Origin: Paenibacillus sp. CC-CFT747
GTDB taxonomy: Bacteria; Bacillota; Bacilli; Paenibacillales; NBRC-103111
Direction of reading: 5' to 3'
Assembly: GCA_030323305.1 (NCBI GenBank)
Contig: CP106741.1
Location: 3,588,001-3,652,000 of the forward strand
Length of the DNA stretch: 64,000 nt
The notes under the pieces: generated by a model
What the model saw: only the letters and a program-made list of their open reading frames with translations
What the model was told of the DNA's origin: nothing
Databases searched by the model: none
Shown here: positions 52,388-63,596 of the stretch, one piece after another
Position numbering within the stretch: position 1 is the first letter of the stretch
Layout of the letters: every line of letters starts with the position of its first letter
Translations under genes and position numbers: made by a program

Positions 52388-53590
52388 CTAACGTCCCGCA
52401 GGCTGAAGCTCAAGGAACGCTCTCTCCGGTACGCTGCGGCGGAATTCTTCCTTGATCTCCTCGAGCAGCCCGGAGCGGGTCATAACATCGTAAGCCGTGG
52501 AGGCGAGCACTTTGGCGGCTAGTAGCATGCCTTCCATTGCACGTTCGGTCATGGCGGATTCGCGGAATTCCTGCGTATGAAGCAAGTATTTCTCCTCGAT
52601 GACTTTCACGTACGGGTGAATGGTGGGACAATGCCGGGAGACATTCCCGAGATCGAGCGATCCGCTGTCCTTCTCCTCCAGAATTTCGTCGGGACGGACT
52701 CCGGAAGCGATCAAATTCTCCGTAAAGGTCCGGGAAAGGGCCGCGTTGGTCACGAGATCATCGTACGAATATTCATAGTTGGACGTTTGGAGGCGGGCTC
52801 CCGTCTGAAGCGCGGCTCCTTCCGCACACCGAAGCACCTTAGCCACCACTTCGTCGGTATACGGACGGTTGGCCGAACGGATGTAGAACTGCGCCGCGGC
52901 ATAATCAGGGATGATGTTGGCGGCTTTGCCTCCCTCGGTGATGATGCCGTGGATCCGGGTATGGCTTTGCAGCTGCTGGCGAAGCGCATTGATGGAGTTG
53001 AAAAGCTGAAGCACCGCGTCCAGGGCGTTGATTCCGTCGTGCGGGCTCGCTGCCGCATGGGCCGGCCGGCCGAAGTATTCGAACTCGATGGCGTCCATGG
53101 CGAGGGAGGTGCCGGACGGAATGTACGAATGGTACGGGTGTGCCATCAGGGCGACATCCACATCATCGAACAGGCCGGCGGCCGCCATGGGGACCTTGGC
53201 TCCTTTGGACTCCTCTGCCGGCGTTCCGTATACGCGGATCGTTCCGCCGATCTGATTGATGACGGCCTTAAGCCCGACGGCGGCACCGATGCTCATCATG
53301 CAGATCAGGTGATGCCCGCACGCATGGCCCAAGTCGGGAAGGGCGTCATATTCGCTCAAAAAGGCTATTGTGGGACCGGGCTTAGGCGACGAGTAGGTGG
53401 CGAGGAACGCCGTAGGCAGATCGAGCACACCGGTTTCCACCGTAAACCCATGCATACGCAGCTCTTCGGTCAAGCGCGCGCAGGCCAAAAACTCCTCATG
53501 CCCCAGCTCCGGATGCTGCCCTATATAGTGGGAGATTTCCTTGAAGCGCGTGGAGTAATGATCGATGGTTTGGTGAATAATGGATTTCAT
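52388..53590 (-). CDS. M20-family amidohydrolase
   Basis: 400 residues, intact, from ATG 53590 behind GGGGGATG. Metal and catalytic motifs: ACGHHLICMMSIGAAVGLK, the Glu pair in GTPAEESKGAKVPM, AHPYHS, and a dimerisation domain starting EFEYFGRPAHAAASPHDGINALDAVLQLFN. This subfamily (like AbgB and PM20D2) cleaves amide bonds of small aromatic or dipeptide-like compounds. Substrate is unknown. It diverges from the amino acid ABC operon, which might imply a peptide or N-acyl amino acid, but that is weak. Confidence 0.85.
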   Translation of the reverse strand: MKSIIHQTIDHYSTRFKEISHYIGQHPELGHEEFLACARLTEELRMHGFTVETGVLDLPTAFLATYSSPKPGPTIAFLSEYDALPDLGHACGHHLICMMSIGAAVGLKAVINQIGGTIRVYGTPAEESKGAKVPMAAAGLFDDVDVALMAHPYHSYIPSGTSLAMDAIEFEYFGRPAHAAASPHDGINALDAVLQLFNSINALRQQLQSHTRIHGIITEGGKAANIIPDYAAAQFYIRSANRPYTDEVVAKVLRCAEGAALQTGARLQTSNYEYSYDDLVTNAALSRTFTENLIASGVRPDEILEEKDSGSLDLGNVSRHCPTIHPYVKVIEEKYLLHTQEFRESAMTERAMEGMLLAAKVLASTAYDVMTRSGLLEEIKEEFRRSVPERAFLELQPAGR

Positions 53591-53679
53591 GATGCATCCC
53601 CCATATTTTCGTGTAAAAAAGATTATTCCTATATCATAAGAAATATCCGCGCGGCCGACAATAGCCTAAGAAATGACAG

Positions 53680-53708
53680 TTGAATCCGGCCGGGAAATCT
53701 TTTATAAT
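53680..53708 (+). promoter_or_regulatory. Sigma-A promoter of the amino acid ABC operon
   Basis: TTGAAT (53680-53685), 17-bp spacer, TATAAT (53703-53708). Confidence 0.8.
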
Positions 53709-53726
53709 GGCTGAGTTATTGACCAT

Positions 53727-53740
53727 TGTATAATTATACA
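53727..53740. promoter_or_regulatory. ArgR-type operator
   Basis: TGTATAATTATACA is a perfect 14-bp palindrome matching the ARG box core TGNATWWWWATNCA at every position. It begins about 12 bases downstream of the predicted transcription start, a repressing position. Confidence 0.6.
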
Positions 53741-53770
53741 CCACGATAGACATTCAGGGAGGAATTATTC

Positions 53771-54562
53771 ATGTTTAGAAAAATGTTTACCGGCTTTCTC
53801 GCCGTCAGTCTTGTCGCCATGCTTGCCGGCTGCGGGGCCAAGGACACCAAGCTGGCCGATATCCAGAAGTCGGGCAAGCTCGTGCTGGGGACAAGCGCCG
53901 ACTACCCTCCTTATGAATTCCATAAGAAGGTGAACGGCAAGGACGAAATTGTAGGATTCGATGTGGAAATCGCCAAAGCTATCGCCGCCGATCTGGGGGT
54001 ACAGCTGGAGATTAAGGACATGAGCTTTGACGGCCTGCTGGCGGCTCTCACCGCCGGGAACGTCGATATTGTCCTGGCCGGCATGACACCGGACGAGAAG
54101 CGCAAGAAGAGTGTGGACTTCTCCAAAATTTATTACCAGGCGGAGCAAGGAGTCGTCGTACCGGCTGCCAACAAAGACAAATATAAATCCATGGACGATT
54201 TGAAAGGCTTGAGGATCGGCGTCCAAACGGGCTCCATCCAGGAAGAAATCGCCAAAACCCAAATTCCGAATGCGGATATTAAAGGACTGCAATCCGTCTC
54301 CGACCTGATGCTTCAGCTGAAATCCAATAAAGTGGATGCGCTCGTCGTCGAGCTGCCGGTTGCTGCTGCTTATGTCGATAAGAATAAAGAGCTTGCCGTT
54401 TCCAGTCTCAAGCCGAAAGAGGCGGTAGGAGGCTCTGCGGTGGCCATCAAGAAAAACAATCCAAGCCTGGTGAAGGAAGTGGACAAAACCATCGATAAGC
54501 TGATCAGCGGGAAGAAGATCGATGAGTTTACGAAGAACGCTTCCGCCCAAATGGCAGAGTAG
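53771..54562 (+). CDS. Amino acid ABC transporter substrate-binding lipoprotein
   Basis: 263 residues with a lipoprotein signal ending LVAMLAGCGAKD (lipid on Cys). Solute-binding family 3: LVLGTSADYPPYEFHKKVNGKDEIVGFDVEIAKAIAADLG, SFDGLLAALTAGNVDIVLAGMTPDEKRKKSVDFS, and the lid region GVQTGSIQEEIAK. Family members of this type bind arginine, lysine, histidine or glutamine. The ARG box upstream favours arginine. First of three genes with the permease 10 bases on. Confidence 0.93.
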   Translation: MFRKMFTGFLAVSLVAMLAGCGAKDTKLADIQKSGKLVLGTSADYPPYEFHKKVNGKDEIVGFDVEIAKAIAADLGVQLEIKDMSFDGLLAALTAGNVDIVLAGMTPDEKRKKSVDFSKIYYQAEQGVVVPAANKDKYKSMDDLKGLRIGVQTGSIQEEIAKTQIPNADIKGLQSVSDLMLQLKSNKVDALVVELPVAAAYVDKNKELAVSSLKPKEAVGGSAVAIKKNNPSLVKEVDKTIDKLISGKKIDEFTKNASAQMAE

Positions 54563-54572
54563 GGTGGGGTAA

Positions 54573-55226
54573 GTGGACTTTTCCTTTTTGCCTGAATACT
54601 ACGACTATTTCCTGAAGGGTGCTCAAATCACCATCTACCTGTCTCTCGTGACGGTAGTGCTCGGGGTCCTCTTAGGGATTCTGCTGGCGCTTATGAAAAT
54701 GTCGGAGATCAAGCCGTTCCGCTGGGCGGCCACCGCTTATATCGAGTTCATCCGCGGAACTCCGCTTCTCGTTCAGCTGTTCATCATCTTCTACGGCCTT
54801 CCCCAGCTTTCGCAGTTTCTCGAGATGCCGGATTTCGTAGCCGGAGCCTTGGCTTTGTCCATCAACAGTGCAGCGTATGTGGCGGAAATTTTCCGTGCCG
54901 GGATCCAGGCCATTGATAAGGGCCAGATGGAAGCGGCCCGTTCCCTCGGGATGAGCAAACGCATGGCGATGCGGCATATCATTCTGCCCCAGGCTTTCAA
55001 GAACATTCTTCCGGCGCTAGGCAATGAGTTTATTGTCGTCATCAAGGAATCCTCGATCGTCATGGTCATCGGGATTCATGAGCTCATGTACAACGCCAAC
55101 GTCGTCAAAGGGGCCATCTACCGGCCTTTCGAGCCGCTTGTCGCGGCTGCCATTCTATACTTCATTCTCACCTTCACGCTGTCTAAGCTGCTGGGAGTTG
55201 CCGAGAGGAGGATGAGGACGGAATGA
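54573..55226 (+). CDS. Amino acid ABC transporter permease
   Basis: 217 residues from GTG 54573. HEQRO/His-Glu-Gln-Arg-Opine permease domain: ITIYLSLVTVVLGVLLGILLALM, YIEFIRGTPLLVQLFIIFYGLP, then the EAA loop AARSLGMSKRMAMRHIILPQAFKNILPALGNEFIVVIKESS. Five membrane helices. Its stop overlaps the ATPase start (ATGA). Confidence 0.95.
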   Translation: MDFSFLPEYYDYFLKGAQITIYLSLVTVVLGVLLGILLALMKMSEIKPFRWAATAYIEFIRGTPLLVQLFIIFYGLPQLSQFLEMPDFVAGALALSINSAAYVAEIFRAGIQAIDKGQMEAARSLGMSKRMAMRHIILPQAFKNILPALGNEFIVVIKESSIVMVIGIHELMYNANVVKGAIYRPFEPLVAAAILYFILTFTLSKLLGVAERRMRTE

Positions 55227-55944
55227 TCCAAGTAACCGGACTGAAGAAGGCGTTCGGCGATCTGCATGTTCTGAAAGGGATTGATATGGAGATAGCCAAG
55301 GGCGAGGTGGTTGTTGTGATCGGGCCGAGCGGGTCCGGCAAAAGCACCTTCCTGCGCTGCCTGAATCTCCTCGAGGCTCCGAGCGGCGGGGAGATCGTTT
55401 TTGAAGGGATCTCCATTACGGATCCGAAGCAGGACATCAACAAGCTGCGCCAGAAGATGGGAATGGTGTTTCAGCAGTTCAATCTGTTCCCTCACCTGTC
55501 CATTATGGACAACATCACCCTGGCCCCCGCAAGGTAAAAGGCATTCCTCAAGCGGAAGCCGAGACGGAGGCGAGGAGACTGCTTAAGCTCGTAGGCCTTG
55601 AAGACAAAGCGTCGAGCTTCCCGGGACAGCTGTCAGGCGGCCAGAAACAGCGGATTGCGATTGCCCGCGCCCTAGCCATGAATCCCGATGTGATGCTGTT
55701 TGACGAGCCGACCTCCGCCCTGGATCCCGAGATGGTGGGTGAGGTGCTGGACGTGATGAAACGGCTCGCCTCCGGGGGCATGACCATGGTTGTCGTTACC
55801 CACGAGATGGGCTTTGCCCGCGAGGTCGGCAACCGGATCGTTTTCATGGACGGGGGCGTCGTGGTGGAGGAAGGCAAGCCGCAGGAGCTTTTCGGAAACC
55901 CGAAGCATCCGCGGACGAAGGATTTTTTAGCTAAAGTTCTATAA
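55223..55944 (+). CDS. Amino acid ABC transporter ATPase (one lost base)
   Basis: Restoring a C in the run 55524-55528 ([15 protein letters not shown]) gives 240 residues. Walker [17 protein letters not shown] loop [13 protein letters not shown], signature [16 protein letters not shown], Walker [20 protein letters not shown] and H loop [13 protein letters not shown]. It belongs to the GlnQ/HisP group. With the two genes before it, it forms a complete importer. Confidence 0.95.
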
Positions 55945-56003
55945 ACGGATAAGGAAACCGGCCCGGGCTCGGGTACGGATTTCCGGTCTGGCTTTTTCGC
56001 TAG

Positions 56004-56038
56004 AAAGGCACAGCCTATCAGCGGAAAAGCCTTTTTTT
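56004..56038 (+). terminator. Possible terminator after the ABC operon
   Basis: AAAGGC and GCCTTT flank an imperfect stem, followed by a T run. Weak hairpin. Confidence 0.4.
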
Positions 56039-56217
56039 GTGGCAATACGGGAAGGATAAACGATAGGGCTGCCTGCTGCCGATGCTTGGCGTTCCATTAA
56101 ATTGGTTCTTCCCGGAAATGACAAAAACCGATAAAATGAAGAGGGAGAATGTATGTTTCAGTTTGCTGCCCTATTACGGTGCGGCCTAACGACTTTATAT
56201 AGGAGAGGAACCGGACC

Positions 56218-59200
56218 ATGGCCAATCAGGATACGAATACGCCGGAGCAGAATGAGAATCAGAATGAGAATCATCTGGATCCGAGGGATTTGCTCCACGC
56301 TTTAATGGCTTTCAAGAAAGGAGACTTCTCCGTAAGGCTTCCTTACGACAAGAGCGGTCTGGCAGGCAAAATCGCCGATACCTTCAACGAAATCATGGAT
56401 ACGCAGCAGGAGCTGGTAGGCGAGGTTCAGGATGTTGCCAATGTCGTCGGCAAGGAGGGGAAGCTGAGCCGCCGGTTTACGTTGAAGAATCGTTCCGGTT
56501 CTTGGGAAACCCTTACCGATTCCTTGAACGGGCTCGTCACCGATCTGTCCCAGCCTACCGTTGAGATGGTTCGGGTGATTGGAGCGGTCGCCCGCGGCGA
56601 CCTGACCCAGAAGATCGATCTGGAGACCGAAGGACGCGCCTTAACCGGCGAGTTTCTAAGAACAGCGAATAACTTTAATACGATGGTCGACCAGCTGTCC
56701 ACTTTTTCTTCCGAAGTTACGCGGGTGGCCTATGAGGTAGGAACGGAAGGAAAATTAGGCGGACAAGCCCAGGTTAAGAATGTATCGGGTACTTGGAAGC
56801 TGTTGACGGACAGCGTTAACTTTATGGCGAGCAATTTGACCGATCAGGTGCGGAACATCGCGACGGTTACGACCGCGGTGGCCAACGGCGACCTCTCCAA
56901 GAAGATCACGGTGGATGCCAAGGGCGAGATTCTCCAGCTGAAAAGCACGATTAACACGATGGTGGATCAGTTGAGCACCTTTGCTTCCGAGGTAACCCGT
57001 GTCGCCCGTGAAGTAGGTACCGAAGGAAAGCTCGGCGGCCAGGCCGAGGTTAACGGAGTAGGCGGCACGTGGCGTGATTTGACCGAAAGCGTTAACTACA
57101 TGGCGAGCAACCTCACGAATCAGGTGCGGAACATCGCGGTGGTCACCACGGCCGTTGCCAACGGTGATTTGACGAAGACGATAACGGAAGAGGCCCAGGG
57201 CGAAATTCTGGAGCTGAAGAATACGATCAACACGATGGTGGACCAGCTGAGCACGTTTGCTTCCGAGGTGACACGTGTTGCGCGTGAAGTAGGTACCGAA
57301 GGAATTCTCGGCGGCCAGGCGGAAGTTACCGGCCTGGACGGAACGTGGAAGGATTTGACGGAAAGCGTCAATTCGATGGCGAGCAACCTGACGAACCAGG
57401 TACGGAATATCGCGGATGTGACGACGGCTGTGGCGAACGGAAACCTGTCGAAGCAGATCACCGTCGATGCCAAAGGGGAGATTCTGGAGCTGAAGAGCAC
57501 CATTAACACGATGGTGGATCAGCTGAGCACCTTTGCTTCCGAGGTCACCCGGGTCGCGCGCGAGGTCGGAACGGAAGGGATCCTCGGCGGCCAGGCGGAC
57601 GTCCAAGGGGTTTCCGGTACGTGGAAAGACCTCACCGACAACGTTAACAACATGGCGAGCAGCTTAACCGACCAGGTGCGGAATATCGCCGAGGTGACGA
57701 CCGCGGTCGCGAACGGAGATCTATCGAAGCAGATTACCGTGGACGCCAAAGGGGAAATTCTGGAGCTCAAGAGCACGATGAACACGATGGTCGACCAGCT
57801 CCGGCGGTTCTCCTCCGAGGTTACGCGTGTGGCACGCGAGGTGGGAACGGAAGGCATTCTTGGCGGCCAGGCGGATGTTCAGGGTGTGGCGGGAACTTGG
57901 AAGGATCTGACCGACAGCGTTAATTCGATGGCGAGCAATCTGACCAACCAGGTGCGCAACATCGCGGTGGTGACAACGGCTGTCGCGAACGGCGACCTGT
58001 CCAAAAAATCACGGCCGACGCGCAGGGCGAAATTCTCGAAATGAAGATCACGATCAACACGATGGTGGATCAGCTGAGTACCTTTGCATCCGAGGTAACG
58101 CGTGTGGCACGCGAGGTGGCGACGGAAGGTCAGCTGGGCGGCCAAGCCGAGGTTCAAGGCGTGGGCGGCACGTGGCGTGATTTGACCGAGAGCGTTAACT
58201 ACATGGCGAGCACGTTGACCGACCAGGTGCGTAACATTGCCGAGGTCACGACGGCCGTAGCCAACGGGGATCTCTCGAAGCAGATTACCGTTGACGCCAA
58301 GGGCGAAATCCTGGAAATGAAGAGCACGATCAACCGGATGGTGGATCAGCTTCGGACTTTCTCATCCGAGGTTACCCGTGTGGCCCGCGAAGTAGGAACC
58401 GAAGGGAAACTCGGCGGTCAGGCCCAGGTCGCCGGAGTGGAAGGCACCTGGCGTGATCTGACCGAGAGCGTCAACTACATGGCGAGCAATCTGACCGATC
58501 AGGTGCGTAACATCGCGGCGGTGACGACGGCGGTGGCGAAGGGAGATCTATCGAAGAAAATTACGGCGGATTTCCAGGGAGAGATCCTCGAGCTCAAGAA
58601 CACCATTAACACGATGGTAGATCAGCTGAGCACGTTTGCCTCCGAGGTCACGCGTGTGGCCCGCGAGGTCGGCACCGAAGGAAAACTCGGAGGCCAGGCC
58701 GAGGTGGAGGGCGCAGGTGGTACATGGCGTGACTTGACCGAGAGCGTGAACTACATGGCGAGCAACCTGACCGGTCAAGTGCGGAACGTGGCGGAAGTCA
58801 CTACAGCCGTAGCCAGTGGAGATCTGACCAAGAAAATTACGGTCGACGTCAAAGGGGAAATGCTGCAGCTGAAGAACACGATCAACACGATGGTGGATCA
58901 GCTGAGCACCTTTGCCTCCGAGGTCAACCGTGTCGCAAGCGAGGTCGGAATTGAAGGCAAGCTGGGCGGACAAGCGGACGTTCAGGGAGTCTCCGGGACC
59001 TGGAAGGTACTGACGGACGGCGTTAACAACATGGCGAGCAACCTGACCGATCAGGTTCGGAACATCGCCGAGGTCACCACCGCTGTCGCGAAGGGAGATT
59101 TGACGAAGCAAATCACCGTTACGGCGCGCGGAGAAATTTCAGAGCTGAAGAATACGATCAATACAATGGTCGACCAGCTGAGCACGTTTGCCTCCGAGGT

Positions 59201-62200
59201 AACGCGCGTGGCTTATGAGGTTGGCACCGAAGGGAAGCTCGGCGGTCAGGCTCAGGTGAAAGGCATTGCCGGCACATGGAAGGATCTGACCGATTCCGTT
59301 AACTACATGGCGGGCAATCTGACGAATCAGGTGCGTAATATCGCTACCGTGACGACGGCCGTCGCCAACGGGGATCTGTCGAAGAAGATAACCGCCGATG
59401 CGCAGGGCGAAATTCTTGAGATGAAGAACACGATCAATACGATGGTCGATCAGCTCAGTACGTTTGCATCAGAGGTAACCCGTGTAGCCCGGGAGGTTGG
59501 CACCGAAGGGAAGCTGGGCGGCCAGGCCGAGGTTAAAGGCGTAGGCGGCACATGGCGTGACTTGACCGAGAGTGTTAATAACATGGCGAGCAACTTGACC
59601 AATCAGGTTCGGAACATCGCCGAGGTGACCACCGCTGTCGCTAACGGGAACCTCTCGAAGAAAATTACCGTTAATACTCAAGGGGAAATTCTGGAACTCA
59701 AGAACACCATCAATACAATGGTCGACCAGCTGAGCAACTTCGCTTCGAGGTTACGCGCGTGGCGCGTGAATTCGGCACGGAAGGGAAGCTCGGCGGCCAG
59801 GCGGACGTTAAGGATGTATCGGGAACGTGGAAGGATTTGACCGATTCCGTTAACTACATGACGGGGAACCTGACGAGCCAAGTGCGGAACATTGCGGACG
59901 TTACCACGGCCGTCGCTAACGGCGACCTGTCGAAGAAGATCACTGTCGACGTAAAAGGCGAGCTTCTCGAACTGAAGAATACGATCAATACAATGGTGGA
60001 TCAGCTGAACTCGTTTGCCTCCGAGGTTACGCGTGTGGCCCGTGAGGTGGGAACGGACGGTAAGCTGGGCGGCCAGGCGCAGGTCCGGGGAGTTGGCGGA
60101 ACCTGGAAGGATCTCACCGATAACGTTAACATCATGGCGACGAACCTCACCGATCAGGTTCGGGGAATCGCCAAGGTGGTGACCGCCGTCGCGAACGGGG
60201 ATTTGAAGCGCAAGCTGACGGTGGAAGCGAAGGGCGAGATCGCCGAGCTGGCCGAAACGATCAACAACATGATCGATACGCTCGCTATTTTTGCCGAGCA
60301 GGTTACTTCCGTGGCGCGGGAGGTTGGCGTAGAAGGGAAGCTGGGCGGCCAGGCGAGCGTTCCGGGAGCATCCGGAACGTGGCGGGACTTGACCGACAAC
60401 GTTAATATGCTGGCCGAGACACTTACCACTCAGATCCGCGCCATCACGAATGTGGCGACGGCCGTAACGAACGGTGATCTGTCGCGTGCGATTGATGTGC
60501 AGGCCGCCGGTGAGGTAGCGACCCTTAAGGACAACCTGAACGAGATGATTCGGAATCTAAAGGAAACAACCCGCATCAATACCGAGCAGGATTGGCTCAA
60601 GACGAATTTGGCCAAGTTCAGCCGGATGCTGCAGGGACAGCGGGACCTCTATGCCGTCTGCCGCATGATACTGTCCGAGCTCGCTCCGCTCGTTTCCGTT
60701 CAGCACGGCGTGCTGTTCATTAACGAAACAGTCAATGGCGAACAGGTGCTTAAACTGTTTGCCAGCTACGCTTACCAGGAACGCAAGCATTTGTCCAACC
60801 AGTTCAAGGCGGGGGAGGGACTCTTGGGCCAATGCTTCATCGAGAAGCAGAGGATCCTGCTGACGAATGTGCCGCGCGATTACGTGAGCATCAATTCGGC
60901 GCTCGGAGAATCGACACCGCTAAACATTGTTCTTCTGCCCGTTATTTTTGAAGATCAGGTGCTGGCGGTTATGGAGCTCGCTTCGTTCCGATCCTTTACG
61001 CCGATCGACCTGGCTTTCCTGGATCAGCTGACGGAAAGCATCGGGATCGTTCTGAATACGATGCAGGCCAATATGCGGACGGAGGAGCTGCTCATGCAGT
61101 CCCAGTCCCTGACCGAAGAGCTCCAGCAGCAGCAGGAAGAGCTGCAGCACACGAATGAGGAGCTCGAGGAGAAGGCCAAGATGCTCGTGCTGCAGAAGGC
61201 CGAGGTCGAGAGCAAGAACAAGGAAGTGGAGCTTGCCAAGCGATTCCTCGAGGAAAAGGCCGAGCAGCTGGCCCTGACCTCCCGGTACAAATCGGAATTC
61301 CTTGCCAATATGTCGCATGAGCTTCGCACTCCGCTTAACAGCCTGCTTCTTCTGTCGGAGCAGCTGTCGGATAATGTGGACGAGAATCTGACGGAGGAAC
61401 AGGTTAAGTTCTCTAAGACGATTCATGAATCAGGGCTTGACCTGCTTAACCTGATCAACGATATTTTGGACCTTTCCAAGATCGAATCGGGAACGGCCTC
61501 ACCGGAGATGAACGAATTTAAGCTTAGCGAGCTGGCCGACAGTTTGGAGAGGACGTTCTCTCACATGGCAGTTGACAAGGGCTTGGACTTCCAGATCAAA
61601 ATGGAGCCTACCCTGCCGGAAAGGATCACAACGGATTCGAAAAGGCTCCAGCAAGTCATGACCAACCTGCTTTCGAACGCGTTCAAATTCACGCACAAAG
61701 GGCAGGTCCACCTCCTGATCCGTCAGGTGAAGGAAGGCTGGGCGAACGATAATGAGATCCTTAACAACGCCAAAATGGTGCTGGCCTTCTCGGTGAGCGA
61801 TACCGGAATCGGTATTCCGGAGAACAAGCAGCAAATCATTTTTGAAGCCTTCCAGCAAGCGGATGGAAGCACTAGCCGGGAATACGGCGGAACCGGGCTG
61901 GGCCTTGCCATCTCCCGTGAGATCAGCCACATGCTTCATGGGGAAATCAAGGTATTCAGCGTACCGAACCGCGGCAGTATCTTTACCTTGTTCCTGCCGC
62001 TTGAGCTCGAACCGGCGCTGCTCCGGGAGAAGGAACCCAAAATGACTCCGGAAGAGGTGGAATTCCAGGTAGCGGCGACGAAATATGTGCCCGAGGTCAT
62101 TGACCTGAAGCCGACCAAGATCGATCTGCCAAGCGTCTTTATCGGCAACAGCACGGAAGAGCTCGAGGATGATCGGGGCCATATTCTACCTGGGGATACC

Positions 62201-63363
62201 GTTTTCCTGATCGTGGAGGACGACCAGAAATTTGCCCGCATTCTCCTCGATACGATCCGCAAACGCGGGATGAAAGCCATTGTTACTTCCAAGGGCAATA
62301 GTGTCCTGGAGCTGGCGCGTCACTTCAAGCCGGCTGCCATTACGTTAGATATCCGGATGACGGAAGTGGATGGCTGGTCGGTGATCGATCACATGAAGAA
62401 TGATATCGACGTACGTCATATTCCCATTTGTGTGATCACGGTTGACGACGACCGGATCCCGCTTCTCCAACGCGGAGCCTATGCTTATTTGTGCAAACCG
62501 GTGACGAACGAGGAGCTCGATAAAGCCCTGGACAAGATCCTCGCCTTCTCGGAGAGAACCACGCGTAATCTGCTGGTTCTGGCCATGAATCCGGACCAGC
62601 GGAAGGAGATTGTGGAAGCGGTCGAGGGCAGTGACGTGAATATCACGGCTGTAGAGACGCCGCGCAAAGCTCTGAACCAGCTCAAAAAAGAATTCGACGC
62701 TGTTATCTTCGACAATGATCTGGAGGACATGAGCGGAATCCAATTTATCCGGGAATTGCTCAAAGTTTCTCCGAACAAAGAGATTCCGATCATTATGAAT
62801 ACCTCGAAGAAGCTGTCGAAGGAAGAAGAATTCGAATTGGAGGAGCTGCTCAAAACCTGCGTCTTGAAGGAAGTCAAGTCTCCGGTTAGAATTTTGGACG
62901 AAACGGCGCTTTATCTGCATTTGAAAGCCGACGAGCTGACCGATACGCAGAAATCCACCCTCACCAAAATTCACCAAACCGACGAGATGATTGCCTACAA
63001 AAAGTGTTGGTCGTCGATGACGACATCCGTAACATCTTTGCTCTTACCACCATTCTCGAAAGGCACCAGATGAGGGTCATTCCGGCGGAAAGCGGCCGGG
63101 ATGCCATTGACCTGCTGGAAAAGAATCCGGACATTAACATTGTCCTAATGGATATCATGATGCCGGGAATGGACGGCTACGAGACCATGTGCGCGATCCG
63201 CGAAATACCGAAATTCAAATCGCTGCCGATCATCGCCCTGACGGCCAAAGCCATGAAGGGAGACCGCGAGAAATGTATTGAAGCTGGCGCTTCGGACTAC
63301 ATTACCAAGCCGGTCAACAGCACCCAGCTTCTTTCGCTCATGAGGGTTTGGCTGTACCGATAA
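56218..63363 (+). CDS. Giant poly-HAMP hybrid histidine kinase (three lost bases)
   Basis: ATG 56218 behind AGGAGAGG. Three lost bases (58003-58008, around 59746, 62999-63003) divide one gene of about 2,382 residues. No signal or membrane helix: a cytoplasmic protein. Order: N-terminal HAMP-like region; 15 units of HAMP pairs (residues about 90-1445); GAF (about 1463-1615; [28 protein letters not shown]); coiled coil (1620-1690; [22 protein letters not shown]); DHp with phosphoacceptor His about 1701 ([19 protein letters not shown]); HATPase ([12 protein letters not shown]); receiver 1 ([13 protein letters not shown]); a degenerate receiver 2; receiver 3 ([30 protein letters not shown]). Similar in plan to fungal Nik1 osmosensors but far longer. 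Phosphorelay partner (Hpt) not seen here. Confidence 0.93.
56788..60560 (+). repeat. Fourteen 276-bp tandem repeats (HAMP pairs)
   Basis: GTW codons recur with an exact 276-bp period from 56788 to 60374 once two lost bases are added. Each unit reads GTW(K/R)DLT(E/D)[10 protein letters not shown] then [36 protein letters not shown] and [19 protein letters not shown]. An earlier, less similar unit starts at 56497, 291 bp before. Confidence 0.93.
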
Positions 63364-63385
63364 ACCTAATCTTCTTTAGAGATCA

Positions 63386-63435
63386 AACAAAACAACCCCT
63401 CCGGCTTTGCAAAAAGGCCGTGAGGGGGTTGTTTA
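63386..63435. terminator. Terminator between the kinase and the radical SAM gene
   Basis: AACAACCCCTCcGGC pairs with GCCGtGAGGGGGTTGTT around an A-rich loop, with A and T runs on both sides. Likely serves the kinase gene. Confidence 0.75.
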
Positions 63436-63596
63436 TTATATAGGCACGAAAATCATCAGGGGAAGCAGAACAATACTCCCGGAAAGGCACTAGGCAAATG
63501 TAAAGCTTAACTGAACAGGCTCCGGTTGAGTCTCGAATGACGCTCCTTCGGCGGTAGAGGCCATTCCATGCGGGCCCGTAATCCCCTTGGAAGCGG

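Noticed and set aside
53726..53737. Second promoter using TATAAT within the 14-bp palindrome
   Set aside because: The only TTGAC nearby is 4 bases upstream, too close to act as -35.
56788..60560. CRISPR-like periodic repeat
   Set aside because: The 276-bp period is coding and in frame, with no short direct repeats and unique spacers.
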